A stretch of 64,000 nucleotides of DNA, from positions 1,500,501-1,564,500 of the forward strand of contig JAQFVV010012419.1 in NCBI GenBank assembly GCA_028023455.1, given 5' to 3'. A model generated the notes under the pieces. It was not told the origin of the DNA. It worked only from the letters and a program-made list of their open reading frames with translations, and made no database searches. Shown here piece by piece: positions 51,150 through 61,674 of the stretch (positions are counted from its first letter, which is position 1; each line of letters opens with the position of its first letter). The translations under genes and the position numbers were made by a program. Source of the stretch: Epiperipatus broadwayi. Its lineage: Eukaryota > Onychophora > Udeonychophora > Euonychophora > Peripatidae.

Positions 51150-52428
51150 TCTTTAGATATTGTTGGTAACTAGTGACAGCACTACCAAAGAAATTGTTTA
51201 TAGATTCACGAGTTCTTAATTTAATGCATCGACCTACCAACTAATCTATTCTATCAAAGACAACAGTTAGTAGAAATTTTATATATTTAACAAAGTTTAG
51301 ACAAATAATAAAACATTATATTTAAATAATGCATAAGATGATTGGAAAGATAACAGATCCTAATTCACTTTCCCTACTTGAAGAAGTTAGAAAAGAAGAG
51401 AGCCAAAAAAATATTTAACTAGTTGAATAAAAGCGCTGTTATCTACCTAATATTGGTTTTTTAATGTCTTTTGATATTCCAAGTGACTGGCTATACGATA
51501 AATAAAAGTTAACATGCAATTTATTTAGTTAACAAATTTTACCAAATAATTTCTTATTGTTTTCAAAGTACAAATTACCAAACGAATTTTCAAAGTCAGT
51601 AAAACTGATTTTCTAGTCTATCACTTAATAAATATTTATTTGTATATAACTTAGTATACTTAATAAATATTGAAATTTCAAATTTCTAGCTCTAAATATA
51701 TATATAATCATTTGAAACGTTTCTGAAGTATAAAAATCATTAAAAAAATTAGATGAAACAAATAAATCTTTAATTGATTGGCAGATATTTAATTTTTCTT
51801 CAAGGATTATTTTGAAGTAATCTGTACTAACTGAATAGTTTCTCATTAAGTGATTAACCAATTTGTTTTTAAAAGTGACTATTATAAATAAGAAATGACT
51901 TTGTGTATTACCTAATATAGAAAGCTTCAAAATTTTAAGACGTTCGATAGTGACAATCTCTTTCCTTTTAAAAATTTCTCAGTTTGTAATGATTTTTTTG
52001 TGTGTGCTTTTCTCAAGTATCAGAAGTTAGATAAATCCAATCTAAGTAAATGGCATTACAGAAACGCAGATTTACATTAACGGAAAAGCAAAGAACCAGC
52101 TATTTTATCTTCACATAGCCTAGACTTAAACAACGGTATATATATATATACAACGTAAGTGCATTATACTAATATTAATTATATATATATAAATATAACC
52201 CTATTACCAGCTAATTATGGCATATTATCTATCCCTGTAGCATCTATATTTTATGTGCTGTTAGTAAGCTAAACATATAAGTTTTAATACTTATATTATT
52301 AATATTGAAATTAAGTTTACTAAGCATTAATTATATAAAATAGAATTGGAGTTCATTAAACTCCAACTAGTTTTAATGTCAGCAACTTAAAGAATGGAGT
52401 AGATTAAATTTTTATAATTAATATTATA
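51150..52428. other. AT-rich non-coding stretch, nothing recognised
   Basis: The 101-codon minus frame at 51625-51930 is not similar to anything I recognise and has no context support. Confidence 0.5.
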
Positions 52429-52585
52429 TTGGTGGTTGTTTATCTTTTCGACATGTATGTGATCAAGTGTGTCAGCAGTATGAGATAGTGTGGATAGTTG
52501 AGGGTCGTGTGAAAGTCTGAGTTCAAACCCCTATATATTACATATTGGAGTGAAGGTATAAAAAAGCCTGTACTGTGGAAAAAAA
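52429..52585 (+). repeat. Family C small repeat, ribozyme-less copy beginning at the predicted cleavage site
   Basis: Begins TTGGTGGTTGTTTATC, which corresponds to the bases immediately after the predicted hammerhead cleavage in the 44.5-kb copy. It follows that copy through CTTTTCGACATGTATGTG, GTGAAAGTCTG, ATTACATAT and AAAAAAGCCTGTAC. It also contains GAGTTCAAACCCC (about 52510-52522), a reasonable B-box, and an upstream GTGTGGATAGTTGAGG that might act as an A-box. No ORF. Confidence 0.55.
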
Positions 52586-52842
52586 TCCATGTATTATAAA
52601 TAATATTGGTAAAATAATTTTATAAAACAAACTCAGAAGCGCACACACACACTTTGTATTCACAAAAGAAAGTTTTACGTTTCTTATAATATACAGTCTC
52701 ATGTATAACACTAACATCTTGGTTATATTTCACTATTACGTGCACAATATGCACAGATTAGTATCTGTCAATTCAACTACTTATTTGTCTATTTATCTGT
52801 ATATCTATACCATCTGATATAAACTTTAGTAATTAATAGAAA

Positions 52843-53200
52843 TGACAATAGATGGCATGACATTGGTGAGAGAAAAGAATTTGTTGTTGAATAGAATTTA
52901 TGTAAACTGGTATTATGTGATGTTTTATTGGTTTTATATTTAAGTCTGTGCCTATAGTTATTAAAATACTAAAGATATCATAATATGTAAATATTAAACT
53001 GGTTTCAGATCTAAATAAATATATAGGATATTGACTTAGAATTAAAACATTGTTTTTAATTTGATGTAATTGCTTAATAGTAAAACAAGAAAGTAGAAAA
53101 TAATTGCTAGAGGAAAGGTGCAAAAAATAAAGGTGTATTGCTTCCAAATCCAAAGCTCCTGACTGATGAAACCCTGCAATCTGAAATATATTGATGTTTA
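52843..53200 (+). repeat. Repeat related to the 6.0-kb and 39.3-kb foldbacks, with hammerhead-like core
   Basis: Starts GACAATAGATGGCATG, the same opening as the 18.7-kb units. It then follows the right arm of the 39-kb foldback: TTTTATTGGTTTTATATTTA, AAGATATCATAATATG, AAACTGGTTTCAGATCT. It is a single arm, not a foldback. At 53163-53186 it has CTGATGA and GAAA 13 nt apart. Confidence 0.5.
53150..53200 (+). ncRNA. Degenerate hammerhead-like core
   Basis: CTGATGA (53163-53169) and GAAA (53183-53186) are intact, but the intervening AACCCTGCAATCT does not form a good stem II. The aligned position in the 6.6-kb copy reads AGGCAACAAGCC, which would. Probably a mutated ribozyme. Confidence 0.35.
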
Positions 53201-54189
53201 AACAATTGTAAGAGAAAAATAATTTAGTACTGAATTTTAATATATGAGTTTCACATCTTTCTATGGTTTTTCTGTTGATGTCACTTTCTAATTAGTTTGG
53301 TTTCTATCTAAATTTATAATATGAGAGTGCATATCATACAAATAGCAAATAATAAGAGGAATGACTTTAATCCTATATTTTTGCCACATATCCACTCTTC
53401 TATTGCTCTTACTGCTGTGGAATATAGGATAACACTCACTAAAAACTTCATTGATTTCCACACTTTTGAATGGAAACCATCTTTTAGTTTGGAAAAAAAT
53501 ATTCTTTTTATTAATATGTCATTTCTTATATAAAAAGCCAATCAAGTCTGTGTCCTCATTTTCCAATGGAATGAGATTCTTATTTGATGCATTTGAAAAT
53601 TTACCATTTTTGTCAGAGATGTAAAATCTCACCTAATATATTCTGATAGTATTACTACTAATAGTTATCATCCCCATTTATATTTTGTAGACTTTATTAA
53701 GTTTATTTATCTTAACACTAAAAAAAGAAGAAAGAAAAAAAGGCAATACAGATAAACAAAAAACTGAAGTGAATTTTGCAATACTTACTCAAAGCAATTT
53801 ATAAATTATGCCTATGACCACTCTATTTATTTAATAGGTTCCTGCTATGCTATTTTCTACATTATCTGTATCTTTCTAATCCTGCTTATTTTATAACTGT
53901 CTTTAAAATGAGCTTTACAGTATAAACAAGTGCCTCTGTCATGGTAATATACTAAAGTTTATTGTATATTCATTTTTACAAAGTCTGTTATTTTTTTTAT
54001 CTATGTCACATTTTATCTTCAACTATCTTTCAAGTTTTTGCTTCCATTATAATTTTTTATTTTTTTACTCATTTATAGTATTTTTACTCAGAGCTTAATA
54101 CAAATGTTGAATAATAAGAGATCATAAATTCAAAAATATCCACATATATATCTATGACTAATTCTTCAATGGGATAAAAGATGTCACCT
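53201..54189. other. AT-rich non-coding stretch, nothing recognised
   Basis: Opposed 70- and 75-codon frames at 53314-53541 are mutual shadows. Confidence 0.5.
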
Positions 54190-54560
54190 AGGCAATATTG
54201 ATATACTACTAACTGGTTCTAATTGATGACTCAATGCTTTTTGATTCTCTAAACTACATCGAGTCTCTGCTAACCATTCATCTATGACTGAAAGCAAACT
54301 GTTTAACAAAATTTTTAAATTACTTTTGCTTTTAATGCATAATATTTTATGATAATTAATACAATCTTATCTACTCCTTTTGTTTTTAAAAATTGGAACA
54401 ATTAAAACATTCTTAAGATTGGGTGGAATAAATTAATGGGATATTTCTAAAAAATTCTAATATTTTTGGCACTAATATATCATATCCATATTTTAAAACT
54501 TCTCGAGATGTTCCACCATAAGGACCTGCAATCTTTCCATATTTAAAATTACAGAGTTGT
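54190..54560 (-). pseudogene. Old LINE reverse transcriptase scrap, distinct from the RTE copies
   Basis: Minus-strand translation near 54530-54440 gives GPYGGTSREVLKYGYDILVP then KILEFF, resembling LINE RT motif 1 (GxDGIxAEVLKYG...L...L..LF), followed by a degraded counterpart of the WKxAxIxxIFKK region. Further on it gives VIDEWLAETRCSLEN, like VLDExLxExQxGFR. Several stops and frameshifts. The wording differs from the RTE family next to it (KGKAPGNDGI), so this is a separate, older element. Confidence 0.45.
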
Positions 54561-54741
54561 TTTGATTTCACTAAGCTACATATCTTTGTTCAAATGTAAA
54601 TTAATATATAGAATGGATGTATCATTAACATTTTTCATCTCAATTCTGCTATTATTATTCAAAAGAAACTTCCACATGTTCAAAATATCATTGTCGTTAT
54701 ATAATAGAATACTATTGATGAATTTAATAAGATTGTGATAT

Positions 54742-54747
<6 letters not shown>

Positions 54748-54788
<41 letters not shown>
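54748..54788. repeat. (TA)n microsatellite at RTE 3' end
   Basis: About 20 TA units directly abutting the ATG-repeat tail of RTE copy B. Confidence 0.9.
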
Positions 54789-54790
<2 letters not shown>

Positions 54791-54795
54791 TCATC

Positions 54796-55367
54796 AACTA
54801 TTATCAATCCACTGCAGGATGAAGGTCTCTCCAAGTTTAATCCATCTTCTCCGATCTTTAGCTTCTCTTTTCCACAACATCCCTGCACATTTTCTTATTT
54901 CATCCATCCATCTCACATGTGGTCTCTTTCTGGGTCTTTTACAATCTCTTGGAATCCAGTTTAAAATTTCAATTGTCCATCTATTATCATTTCTTTATAG
55001 CAATATGTCCAGCCCAACTCCATTTCAATCTTTTAATTTTTTCAATAAGGTCAATAACACCTGTTTGTTGTCTTACCCATACATTGCATTTTTGATCTCT
55101 TCTTGTTACTCCCAACGTACACCTCTCCATACTCCTTTGAGTAGCCTGAAGTCTCTGTATTGCTCTTCTATTAAGTGTCCAAGTCTCAGATCCATAAGTA
55201 AGAACTGGTAAAACACATTTGTTAAAAACCATTCTTTTCAAACACATAGGCATATTTCCTTTTAGTATCAAGTTATTTCTACCAAAAGCACTCCAACCAA
55301 GTTTAATTCTATGATTAATTTCCTCCATTATGTTTCCATCTGTATTAATAATCTGACCAAGGTATTT
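54796..55367 (-). pseudogene. RTE C-terminal domain, separated from the ORF (copy B)
   Basis: Continues in the ORF frame after the stop: KYLGQIINTDGN, then (54987-55328) MEEINHRIKLGWSAFGRNN, TLNRRAIQRLQATQRSMERC, and KRLKWSWAGHIA. A one-base insertion near 54996 shifts the last 60 codons, which in copy A read DDNRWTIEILNWIPRDCKRP. The C-terminal domain is needed in the family, so copy B is probably inactive despite the intact catalytic motifs. Confidence 0.85.
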
Positions 55368-57752
55368 TTAACTGTTAACTTCTTCTAATTCTTCATAATC
55401 AATCTTTATTTTCATATTTTGAGCAAATCGATTAAACATTACTTTAGTCTTTTTAACATTTATCTTTAGTCCTACTTTTCTACTTTCATCTGCTAACTCC
55501 TGCAACATTTCCTGCAGCTCTGAAGCATTATTTGCAAAAACAACTACATCATCTGCAAAATCTAAATGACTTAAATACTCTCCATTTACTTTCACTCCTT
55601 TAGTTTCCCATTTTAATCCACAAAATACTTCTTGCAGCACTGCTGTAAAGAGTTTTGGAGATATGGAGTCACCTTGTCTTACACCTTTCTCAATGTTGAT
55701 TTTTCCAGTATCATTATGTAATCTAATTGTTGCTGTTGCATTTTTATAAATATTCTTTAAAATATGACAATATCCTGGATCTATACCTTGATGATCCAAT
55801 GCTTTAATCACTGAAGAAATGTGTATAGAATCGAATGCCTTTTCATAATCTACAAATCCAAAACATAATGACAACTCATATTCATTTGTCCTTTCTATGA
55901 CTTCTCTCAATACCTGGATATGATCTATTGTACTAAAACCACTTTTAAATCCAGCTTGTTCTCTTGGTTGGTGGAAATCCAAAGTTCTCTGTAGACAAGT
56001 TGTAATTATCTTGGTAAAAATTTTATATAAAACTGATAAAAGGCTGATAGGTCTGTAATTTCTAATATCTTCTTTATCACCGTTTTTAAATATTAATATT
56101 ATTACTGCATTCTTCCAATCTTCCAGTACATCTTTATCATTTAGACATTTGGTATATAACTTTGCTAAAATTGTTTCTATTTCTTCACCTGCTTCGTTTA
56201 ATATATCAATTATAATTCCATCATTTCCTGGAGCCTTTCCTTTCTTCATACATTTAATTGCATGTCTCACTTCTTCATTTAAAATTCTGGGCAATTCGGA
56301 AGATATAATAGATATAGAAGGTACTTGTTCTTTATTACTATATAATTCTTGATAAAAATCTTCTACCAATTTCATGATGTCATCTCTCTTTTTAGTAATA
56401 ATTCCATCTTTTTTTCTTATTGCAGATATAAATTTCCTACCAATACCAAAATGTTGTTTAACATTCTTGAGACTTTTATTTTCTTCTACAGCTTTCCTTG
56501 CTATTTCACAGTTATACTTTCTTATATCATTTTCAACTCTTTTCCGTACCATTTTACAAAATTCGAGATATTCAATTCTTTTTAATACATCATTTTTGTA
56601 TATCTTCATATTCCTTCTTTTCTTCATAAATTCTCTAGTCTCAGTAGAAATTTTATTAGTCAATTGCTGCTTTTTTCTACCAGCTATCTTTGTTGCAGTT
56701 TTTAAAAGTGTATCAGTTATTTTCATATTAATTTCATTCAAATCTGAATCATGTTCAAAATCTCCTAACACTTGAAACCTATTTGTAAGTTCTAATTTAA
56801 ATTCATTAGAATGTTTCTGAAGATTAGGAATATCAACTGTAAATATTGTTTTTCTTAATAATTTTTGTCTCTCTAGTTTTACATTAACACGTAACTTACA
56901 CCTTACTAATCGATGATCACTTCCTGTGTTAAATTTATTAAGAACATTACAATCTTGAAATATGTATTTTCTGTTAGTCAAAATATAATCCAATTCTGCT
57001 GTACCTTCATTTGGATGCTTCCATGTCCATTTCCTTTTAACATTTTTCTCAAAAAATGAATTCATAATATAAAGTTTTTCTTTTTCTGCAAACTCCACAA
57101 GTCTATGTCCTCTCTCATTTCTATTACCATAACCAAAATTACCTACAGCAATTTCATCTTTCATTTGTCTACCAATTCTAGCATTAAAGTCTCCCATAAC
57201 AATTTTAAAATGTTGTTTACTCTGATCAAAAGCCTTTTGTACATCCATATAAAAATCTTCTACTACTTCATCACTATGAGAACTTGTTGGGGCATAAACC
57301 TGAATTATCTGCATTTGGTATCTGCTATTAAGTTGTATAACTAATCTTGCAACTCTGTCTGATACACCATCAATCTCCACAATATTGTTCTTCCATTTTT
57401 TATTTATAATGAATCCTACTCCACTTGTATTTCCAATATGTGTGCCTTTATAATAGAGTATATGTCCACTTTTTAAATTAATTGTTTCTTCACCTTTTCT
57501 TCTAACTTCACAAAGTCCAATAATGTCCCATTTAATATAAGACAATTCTTCTTCTAATTCTTGCAATCTTCCTTCACTTGAAAGTGATCTGCAGTTGTAA
57601 GTACCTAAATAAAAAGTCGTCATCAAATGGCAGCCTGGGTCCACAATCAGGGGATTCTTAGCACCCTCCACCTTTGGCCACCAACCACTGCCTTGGTTGG
57701 TGACTTTACAGCCTCCTGGGAATAAGGGCCATGCTTTATTTTTGTCTGTCAT
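55368..57752 (-). CDS. RTE endonuclease-reverse transcriptase (C-terminally truncated by one nonsense codon)
   Basis: 794 codons starting at ATG 57752; earlier in-frame starts were not seen. After a leader of about 50 residues comes an AP-type endonuclease: LGTYNCRSLSSEGRLQELEE, GLCEVRRKGEE (catalytic Glu), VYAPTSSHSDE, MGDFNARIGR (Asp/Asn), ELDYILTN, and TGSDHRLVRCKL (catalytic Asp-His) at about residues 275-290. A Lys-rich linker leads to the RT: GKAPGNDGIIIDILNEAGEE, NYRPISLLSVLYKIFTKII, DYEKAFDSIHISSV (motif A), GVRQGDSISPKLFTAVLQEV (motif B), and FADD at residues 732-735 (motif C), followed by LKINVKKTKVMFN. All catalytic residues I can identify are present. The frame stops at NS where copy A reads NSYKYLGQ, one base change. 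This protein nicks chromosomal DNA and reverse-transcribes its own RNA at the nick. Confidence 0.92.
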   Translation of the reverse strand: MTDKNKAWPLFPGGCKVTNQGSGWWPKVEGAKNPLIVDPGCHLMTTFYLGTYNCRSLSSEGRLQELEEELSYIKWDIIGLCEVRRKGEETINLKSGHILYYKGTHIGNTSGVGFIINKKWKNNIVEIDGVSDRVARLVIQLNSRYQMQIIQVYAPTSSHSDEVVEDFYMDVQKAFDQSKQHFKIVMGDFNARIGRQMKDEIAVGNFGYGNRNERGHRLVEFAEKEKLYIMNSFFEKNVKRKWTWKHPNEGTAELDYILTNRKYIFQDCNVLNKFNTGSDHRLVRCKLRVNVKLERQKLLRKTIFTVDIPNLQKHSNEFKLELTNRFQVLGDFEHDSDLNEINMKITDTLLKTATKIAGRKKQQLTNKISTETREFMKKRRNMKIYKNDVLKRIEYLEFCKMVRKRVENDIRKYNCEIARKAVEENKSLKNVKQHFGIGRKFISAIRKKDGIITKKRDDIMKLVEDFYQELYSNKEQVPSISIISSELPRILNEEVRHAIKCMKKGKAPGNDGIIIDILNEAGEEIETILAKLYTKCLNDKDVLEDWKNAVIILIFKNGDKEDIRNYRPISLLSVLYKIFTKIITTCLQRTLDFHQPREQAGFKSGFSTIDHIQVLREVIERTNEYELSLCFGFVDYEKAFDSIHISSVIKALDHQGIDPGYCHILKNIYKNATATIRLHNDTGKINIEKGVRQGDSISPKLFTAVLQEVFCGLKWETKGVKVNGEYLSHLDFADDVVVFANNASELQEMLQELADESRKVGLKINVKKTKVMFNRFAQNMKIKIDYEELEEVNS

Positions 57753-58071
57753 AATTGTATATATGTATTGGAAAAATATTTATCATTTACACAAACATTC
57801 ATTCTGCCTTATCAGGCACTGAGAAGAAAGACCATGGTGTTTCTTGATCTTAAACTCAGAGGTAAAAAGCCAATAAACTCACCACGCTGGCTAATGCGTG
57901 TTGGTGAGCAGCCCATCCATGTTCGTATACTATATGAATAATCACATAGTAATAACAGCTGCAACGACAAGAACGTATGGAGTGGACATTAGGAATTTGC
58001 CCTGCTCGGTTCCTTTAAGGCCTCCAAGAGGAATCAAAGGGTCTCCTTTCAGTTAATAGCAAACTCCTTTC

Positions 58072-58095
58072 AGATCGGAAGAGCACACGTCTGAA
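58072..58095 (+). other. Illumina TruSeq adapter sequence retained in the assembly
   Basis: Positions 58072-58095 read AGATCGGAAGAGCACACGTC followed by TGAA, identical to the first 24 bases of the standard Illumina TruSeq read-1 adapter. On the minus strand this gives the known contamination peptide RRVLFRS. It is not biological. It sits exactly between the 5' leader of RTE copy B and an AT-rich palindrome, so the join here may be artificial and the order of 54.8-58.07 kb relative to 58.1 kb onward is uncertain. Confidence 0.95.
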
Positions 58096-58098
58096 TAT

Positions 58099-58118
58099 CA
58101 TATATATAGTGAAATCAT

Positions 58119-58163
<45 letters not shown>

Positions 58164-58183
58164 TAATGATTTCACTATTATAT
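58099..58183. repeat. AT-rich palindrome next to adapter
   Basis: ATAGTGAAATCATTAAATAT and ATATTTAATGATTTCACTAT are perfect inverted repeats around a (TA)n centre of about 35 bp. A hairpin at a read end adjacent to adapter is consistent with an assembly artefact. Confidence 0.8.
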
Positions 58184-58469
58184 GATGCAGAATAAAATAG
58201 TTTTTGAGTTAAACCATGTGATAGTTTTAATTGATTTCCAATATTTTGATGAAATAGCATCTACCATTGTCATGGTTAGCTTTTCAAAGAAAAACCATTA
58301 GATCTCAAATAGTAATGAGATTGAGTGTGAGAAGAAAAATAAGATTGGGCATGAAGTAGTTGAGTATTCAGAATATGAGGATTAACAAAATGTTTAGTTC
58401 CTTCAGTTTTACCATTAACTGATTTCAAGTTTATATTAGAAGAAAGAGATAAAATAAATGATCTTCACA
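58184..58469. other. Non-coding stretch before the PLE relic
   Basis: Nothing identified with confidence. It may include the 3' tail of the minus-strand PLE relic that follows. Confidence 0.4.
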
Positions 58470-59170
58470 AGGCTGGAAAATGTTGTGCTAGATCAAATCA
58501 ACTGGTGTCTTTTTAATATCTCAATCGACTTCTTCATGGTTCTCAAATCATACTTTTCCAAATTAGCAAGTATTTTAGTATTATTAATCTCAGGTTTGTG
58601 ACCAGTTTCTAAAAAATGTCAAGTAAAAGCTGATATATTTAACTTCTGATTAAAGGCATTTTTATGTTCATTAATTCTGACATTAATTTGTCTATTAGAC
58701 TGATCTAAACATAAACTTTCTAACTCCCCTGGTATTCCAAAAGTACTCTGTCTTTAGGTTTATGAAAAAATCACCAATTTTTTTTCTAGTGGAAAAAATA
58801 ATCTTCATCTTAAAATTAGATAGACTTCTACTGCTTTTATCAGTGACTCCTTTAATACAAGGTAAAAACACCTATAACCAGATGCATTATCAAATTTTAT
58901 CCTCTTTCTTCTTCATAGTATCGATGCTTTGTAATGCCATATATATGATGTTTTTATTGTAACCATTAAAAAGTAGAATATTTTTGTTAGTTCTATTTTT
59001 TAAATAAGATTATCTTTATCTGAGAAACAACAAGCTCTAGTCAAAATATTTTTTTGCTACAGAAGACACATGCATAGGATGATGATGAGAAATAAAATTA
59101 AGATATCTGTTTTTTAATAATTAGGTTAAAACGCTAATTTTAAAGGTATTTTCAGCCAGGACAAAAATCC
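58470..59170 (-). pseudogene. Second-lineage Penelope-like element relic (RT end to GIY-YIG)
   Basis: Minus-strand pieces in order. About 59110 encodes RYLNFISHHHPMHVSSVAK (PLE: RYLxFxSHHPxxHKxSVV). 59040-58960 encodes ACCFSDKDNL then a degraded NGY segment. 58860-58760 encodes IKGVTDKSSRSLSNFKMKII then RKKIGDFF, matching the linker YVxGVTDKIxRILxKxxIK...RKIxDxL. 58700-58640 encodes NRQINVRINEHKNAF, the GIY-YIG Arg/EHK helix. 58630-58560 encodes HFLETGHKPEINNTKILANL. The EHK...HFLETGHKP type differs from the KRTKEHL/IKEAMLIYK type at 12 kb, so a different PLE lineage is represented. Numerous stops and frameshifts. The YIG tripeptide itself is lost in a degraded stretch near 58730. Confidence 0.75.
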
Positions 59171-59378
59171 TATAAGGGGAATCAGAGCAGCTGATGTTGC
59201 CCTTTTTTTCACCTTATGTAACCCATTACATAAAATGAATATCAGCTTAGGTAGGCTATCAAGGATTTAAAATTAATACACTCAATAAAAAAAACAACAG
59301 CATCATTAGTATATATTTATTATAAATTTTAATTATAAACTAAAAAAATAGAAATGGGAACTTCTTTATCAATGGACA

Positions 59379-59409
<31 letters not shown>

Positions 59410-61432
59410 ATAAATTTGTCCATAATGTTGTTTCCAATAATATTATTAATAATAATCAATTATATATGTCTTGAGAAGATCCAAATATGAATGAAAACCG
59501 GTTGATTAAAGTATTTATATTAAAGACATTGTTTATTTCTATTAGGTGTAATTGATTATTAATAATAAATATGGACTTATATATATCTAAATGACATACA
59601 CATGTGTATAGGCTTCCTTATCTCACAAAGATGGTAGTTTATAAGAACAGGATACATTTAGATATTATCCTAAAGGAACTACATTTTTATGAATATAATA
59701 TTTACTGCATTAGGTTAACAATTATTAGTTGATAGAAACACAGATGAAAAATCCAAATTCCAGTTGTAAAGCAGGATAAGTGGTTTTAAAATCTCTTAAA
59801 GGAATGCACATTTGAGGCCCCAAGTTGGGACAATTCTGGAAAATTGAAATATCAAGCAACCCTTTATCTAAGAAATATATCTTAAATATATGTGGACATT
59901 AACACAATAATATGTTGAAAGTTTTATTATTATTATTATTTTAAATTCATTACCGCCATCCTATACTCAATTTTGATATATGAAGTAAATTTATTTTTTG
60001 ATGTTGAAAATTTTCACCACAATATTTCATTGAAAATGATATTTTAAAACGTTTAAAAATAACTGCATTAAAGCCAGAAGGATATATGAAATATCGGTTT
60101 CAAAATAGTATTAAATAAAATTACAGTTCGATCAAACATTTTAATATTTTCAGTAAGGATAGTTTTATAAAACAAAGTATATTTATTTTTGCATTTTGCT
60201 TTCATTTTTTATATTTCTTGCAGATAGAAAAAAAAAATTGATTCAAATTTGAAAACTTATATTTTTAAAAAGTCAATGTTTAGTTGTGTTATATGTGAGA
60301 ATTATACAATTTCGATATTAAAATTTTTAAACAAAAGGAAATGCCTATTGCTGTTTCAATATCTCAATTCACAGACTATTTGTTTGTTTTCAAAGCTTCT
60401 CAGATTACTTGCGCGCGCCTGCGGCAAATTTTCTTTTTGTTTTTCAAAATAAACTTTCTATTTTAAAATCTCATTTTCCCTTCGTTTTTATTACAAATGA
60501 TCAGAAATCATTTGTGAATACTCAGACAACGTTCATATTTTAAATATATGATAAAAAACATTATTTTGCTGTACCGAGAATAAACTCATTCTTTTTAAAA
60601 TGGAAATATATATATATGCGTGTGTTTTAAATGTTAAAATTATACTTTTCTCAAGTAGAAAATAAAATTTATAATTTAGTCAATTCTCCGTAGGATAAAA
60701 AAGCACCGTCTTGGGTTCAGGTCACAATGCGTTTATTCAAACTTTTATTATTGAGCAATTGGGAGATGACTATTTATTAAGTATGCATGCACAATGAACT
60801 GTTTGTGTTTTTCTATAATCAAGTTAGTAAAATAGTAAATGAATAATAATTAAAACAAATTTTATTATTATTTTAGTTAGAGCAAGTTTTTTTTAAAATA
60901 GTAGATAATAAATTGAGATTCTAGAATAAATTGTGTTAAATGGATTTTTAAAAAAAATGGAAGCAGCGTTAAAGTAGTAGTATTTGGTAGTTGTATTTTA
61001 TAAAGATGAAGTATCCAAAACATCTCCTACAACCCTTCATAGGAAAATAGAGAAACGTGTACCCATCAGTTTGTCAATTTCTGGATGATGAGGGTTTGAA
61101 CGGTTTTCCATTCTTGTTTTACACTTTACATGAGAATATTACTGTCGGCCAATATTGAATTGTTAGCTGGAAAACTATCGGTCGGCTACCGGAAAAAAAA
61201 TCCCATTTTAAATGTAAAGCATGTGTATTTCCATTTTTAAAGAAATAATGCTTTTGATGCATATTTAAAGTACAAACGTTAGTATTCCGAAAGCACATTT
61301 GATTATCAGTAACAAAAGATGGAGGAATGACATTTTAAAATAGAAAGTCCGGTTGGTTTATGCATATATACTTATCAATAGTAACATATGATATATGAAT
61401 ACAAGTATAATTTATATTCTTGGAGTTTAGAT
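59171..61432. other. AT-rich non-coding stretch with a small foldback and PLE-tail-like scrap
   Basis: TGGACAAAT/ATTTGTCCA flank a (TA)n run at 59371-59417. At about 59487-59506 GAATGAAAACCGGTTGATTA resembles the PLE-tail hammerhead core of 45.3 kb but lacks CTGATGA and GAAA. A run GCGCGCCTGCGGC near 60413 is a local GC spot. Nothing else was found. Confidence 0.4.
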
Positions 61433-61674
61433 GTAATTATAGAGGATTTGAACACAGATTTTCAAGCTCTCTTCAAATCCCCTATAATTACAATAGTACC
61501 CTAATAAAATATTGTCATATTTTAAAGAATATTTATAAAAATGCAATAGTAACAATTAGATTACATAATGATAATAGGAAAGTCAACATTGAGAAGAGTG
61601 TAAGAAATGGTGACTCCATATTTCCAAAATTTTTTACAGCAGTCTGCAAGAAAATATTTTGGGGATTAAAATAG
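61420..61674 (+). pseudogene. RTE reverse transcriptase motif B remnant (copy C)
   Basis: The frame enters RTE sequence at about residue 31: CHILKNIYKNAIVTIRLHND, then SVRNGDSIFPKFFTAV, the degraded form of GVRQGDSISPKLFTAV. It ends at WGLK with a stop where copy B reads WETKG. The first 30 codons derive from the adjacent foldback. Confidence 0.75.
61433..61494. repeat. Short foldback at the 5' junction of RTE copy C
   Basis: GTAATTATAGAGGATTTGAA and TTCAAATCCCCTATAATTAC are inverted repeats with two mismatches around a 22-bp centre. Confidence 0.7.

Larger units (their letters stand above)
54784..58071 (-). mobile_element. RTE-clade LINE, near full-length copy B
   Basis: The best-preserved retrotransposon here. 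On the minus strand it has about 320 bp of 5' leader (58071-57753), a single long ORF with AP-type endonuclease and RT, a C-terminal domain, and a short 3' end TTGATAATAGTTGATGATGA adjoining (TA)n. A single long ORF, short 3' UTR and ATG/TGA-repeat tail mark RTE-clade elements. The body is interrupted by a nonsense codon near 55367 and a one-base insertion near 54996. The 5' edge coincides with sequencing-adapter sequence at 58072, so the true 5' end is uncertain. Confidence 0.9.

Noticed and set aside
56149-56775. Open frames on the plus strand inside RTE copy B (and equivalents at 41723-42348)
   Set aside because: They are antisense shadows of the RTE ORF and are Phe/Ser/Leu-rich as expected of reversed Lys/Glu-rich coding sequence.
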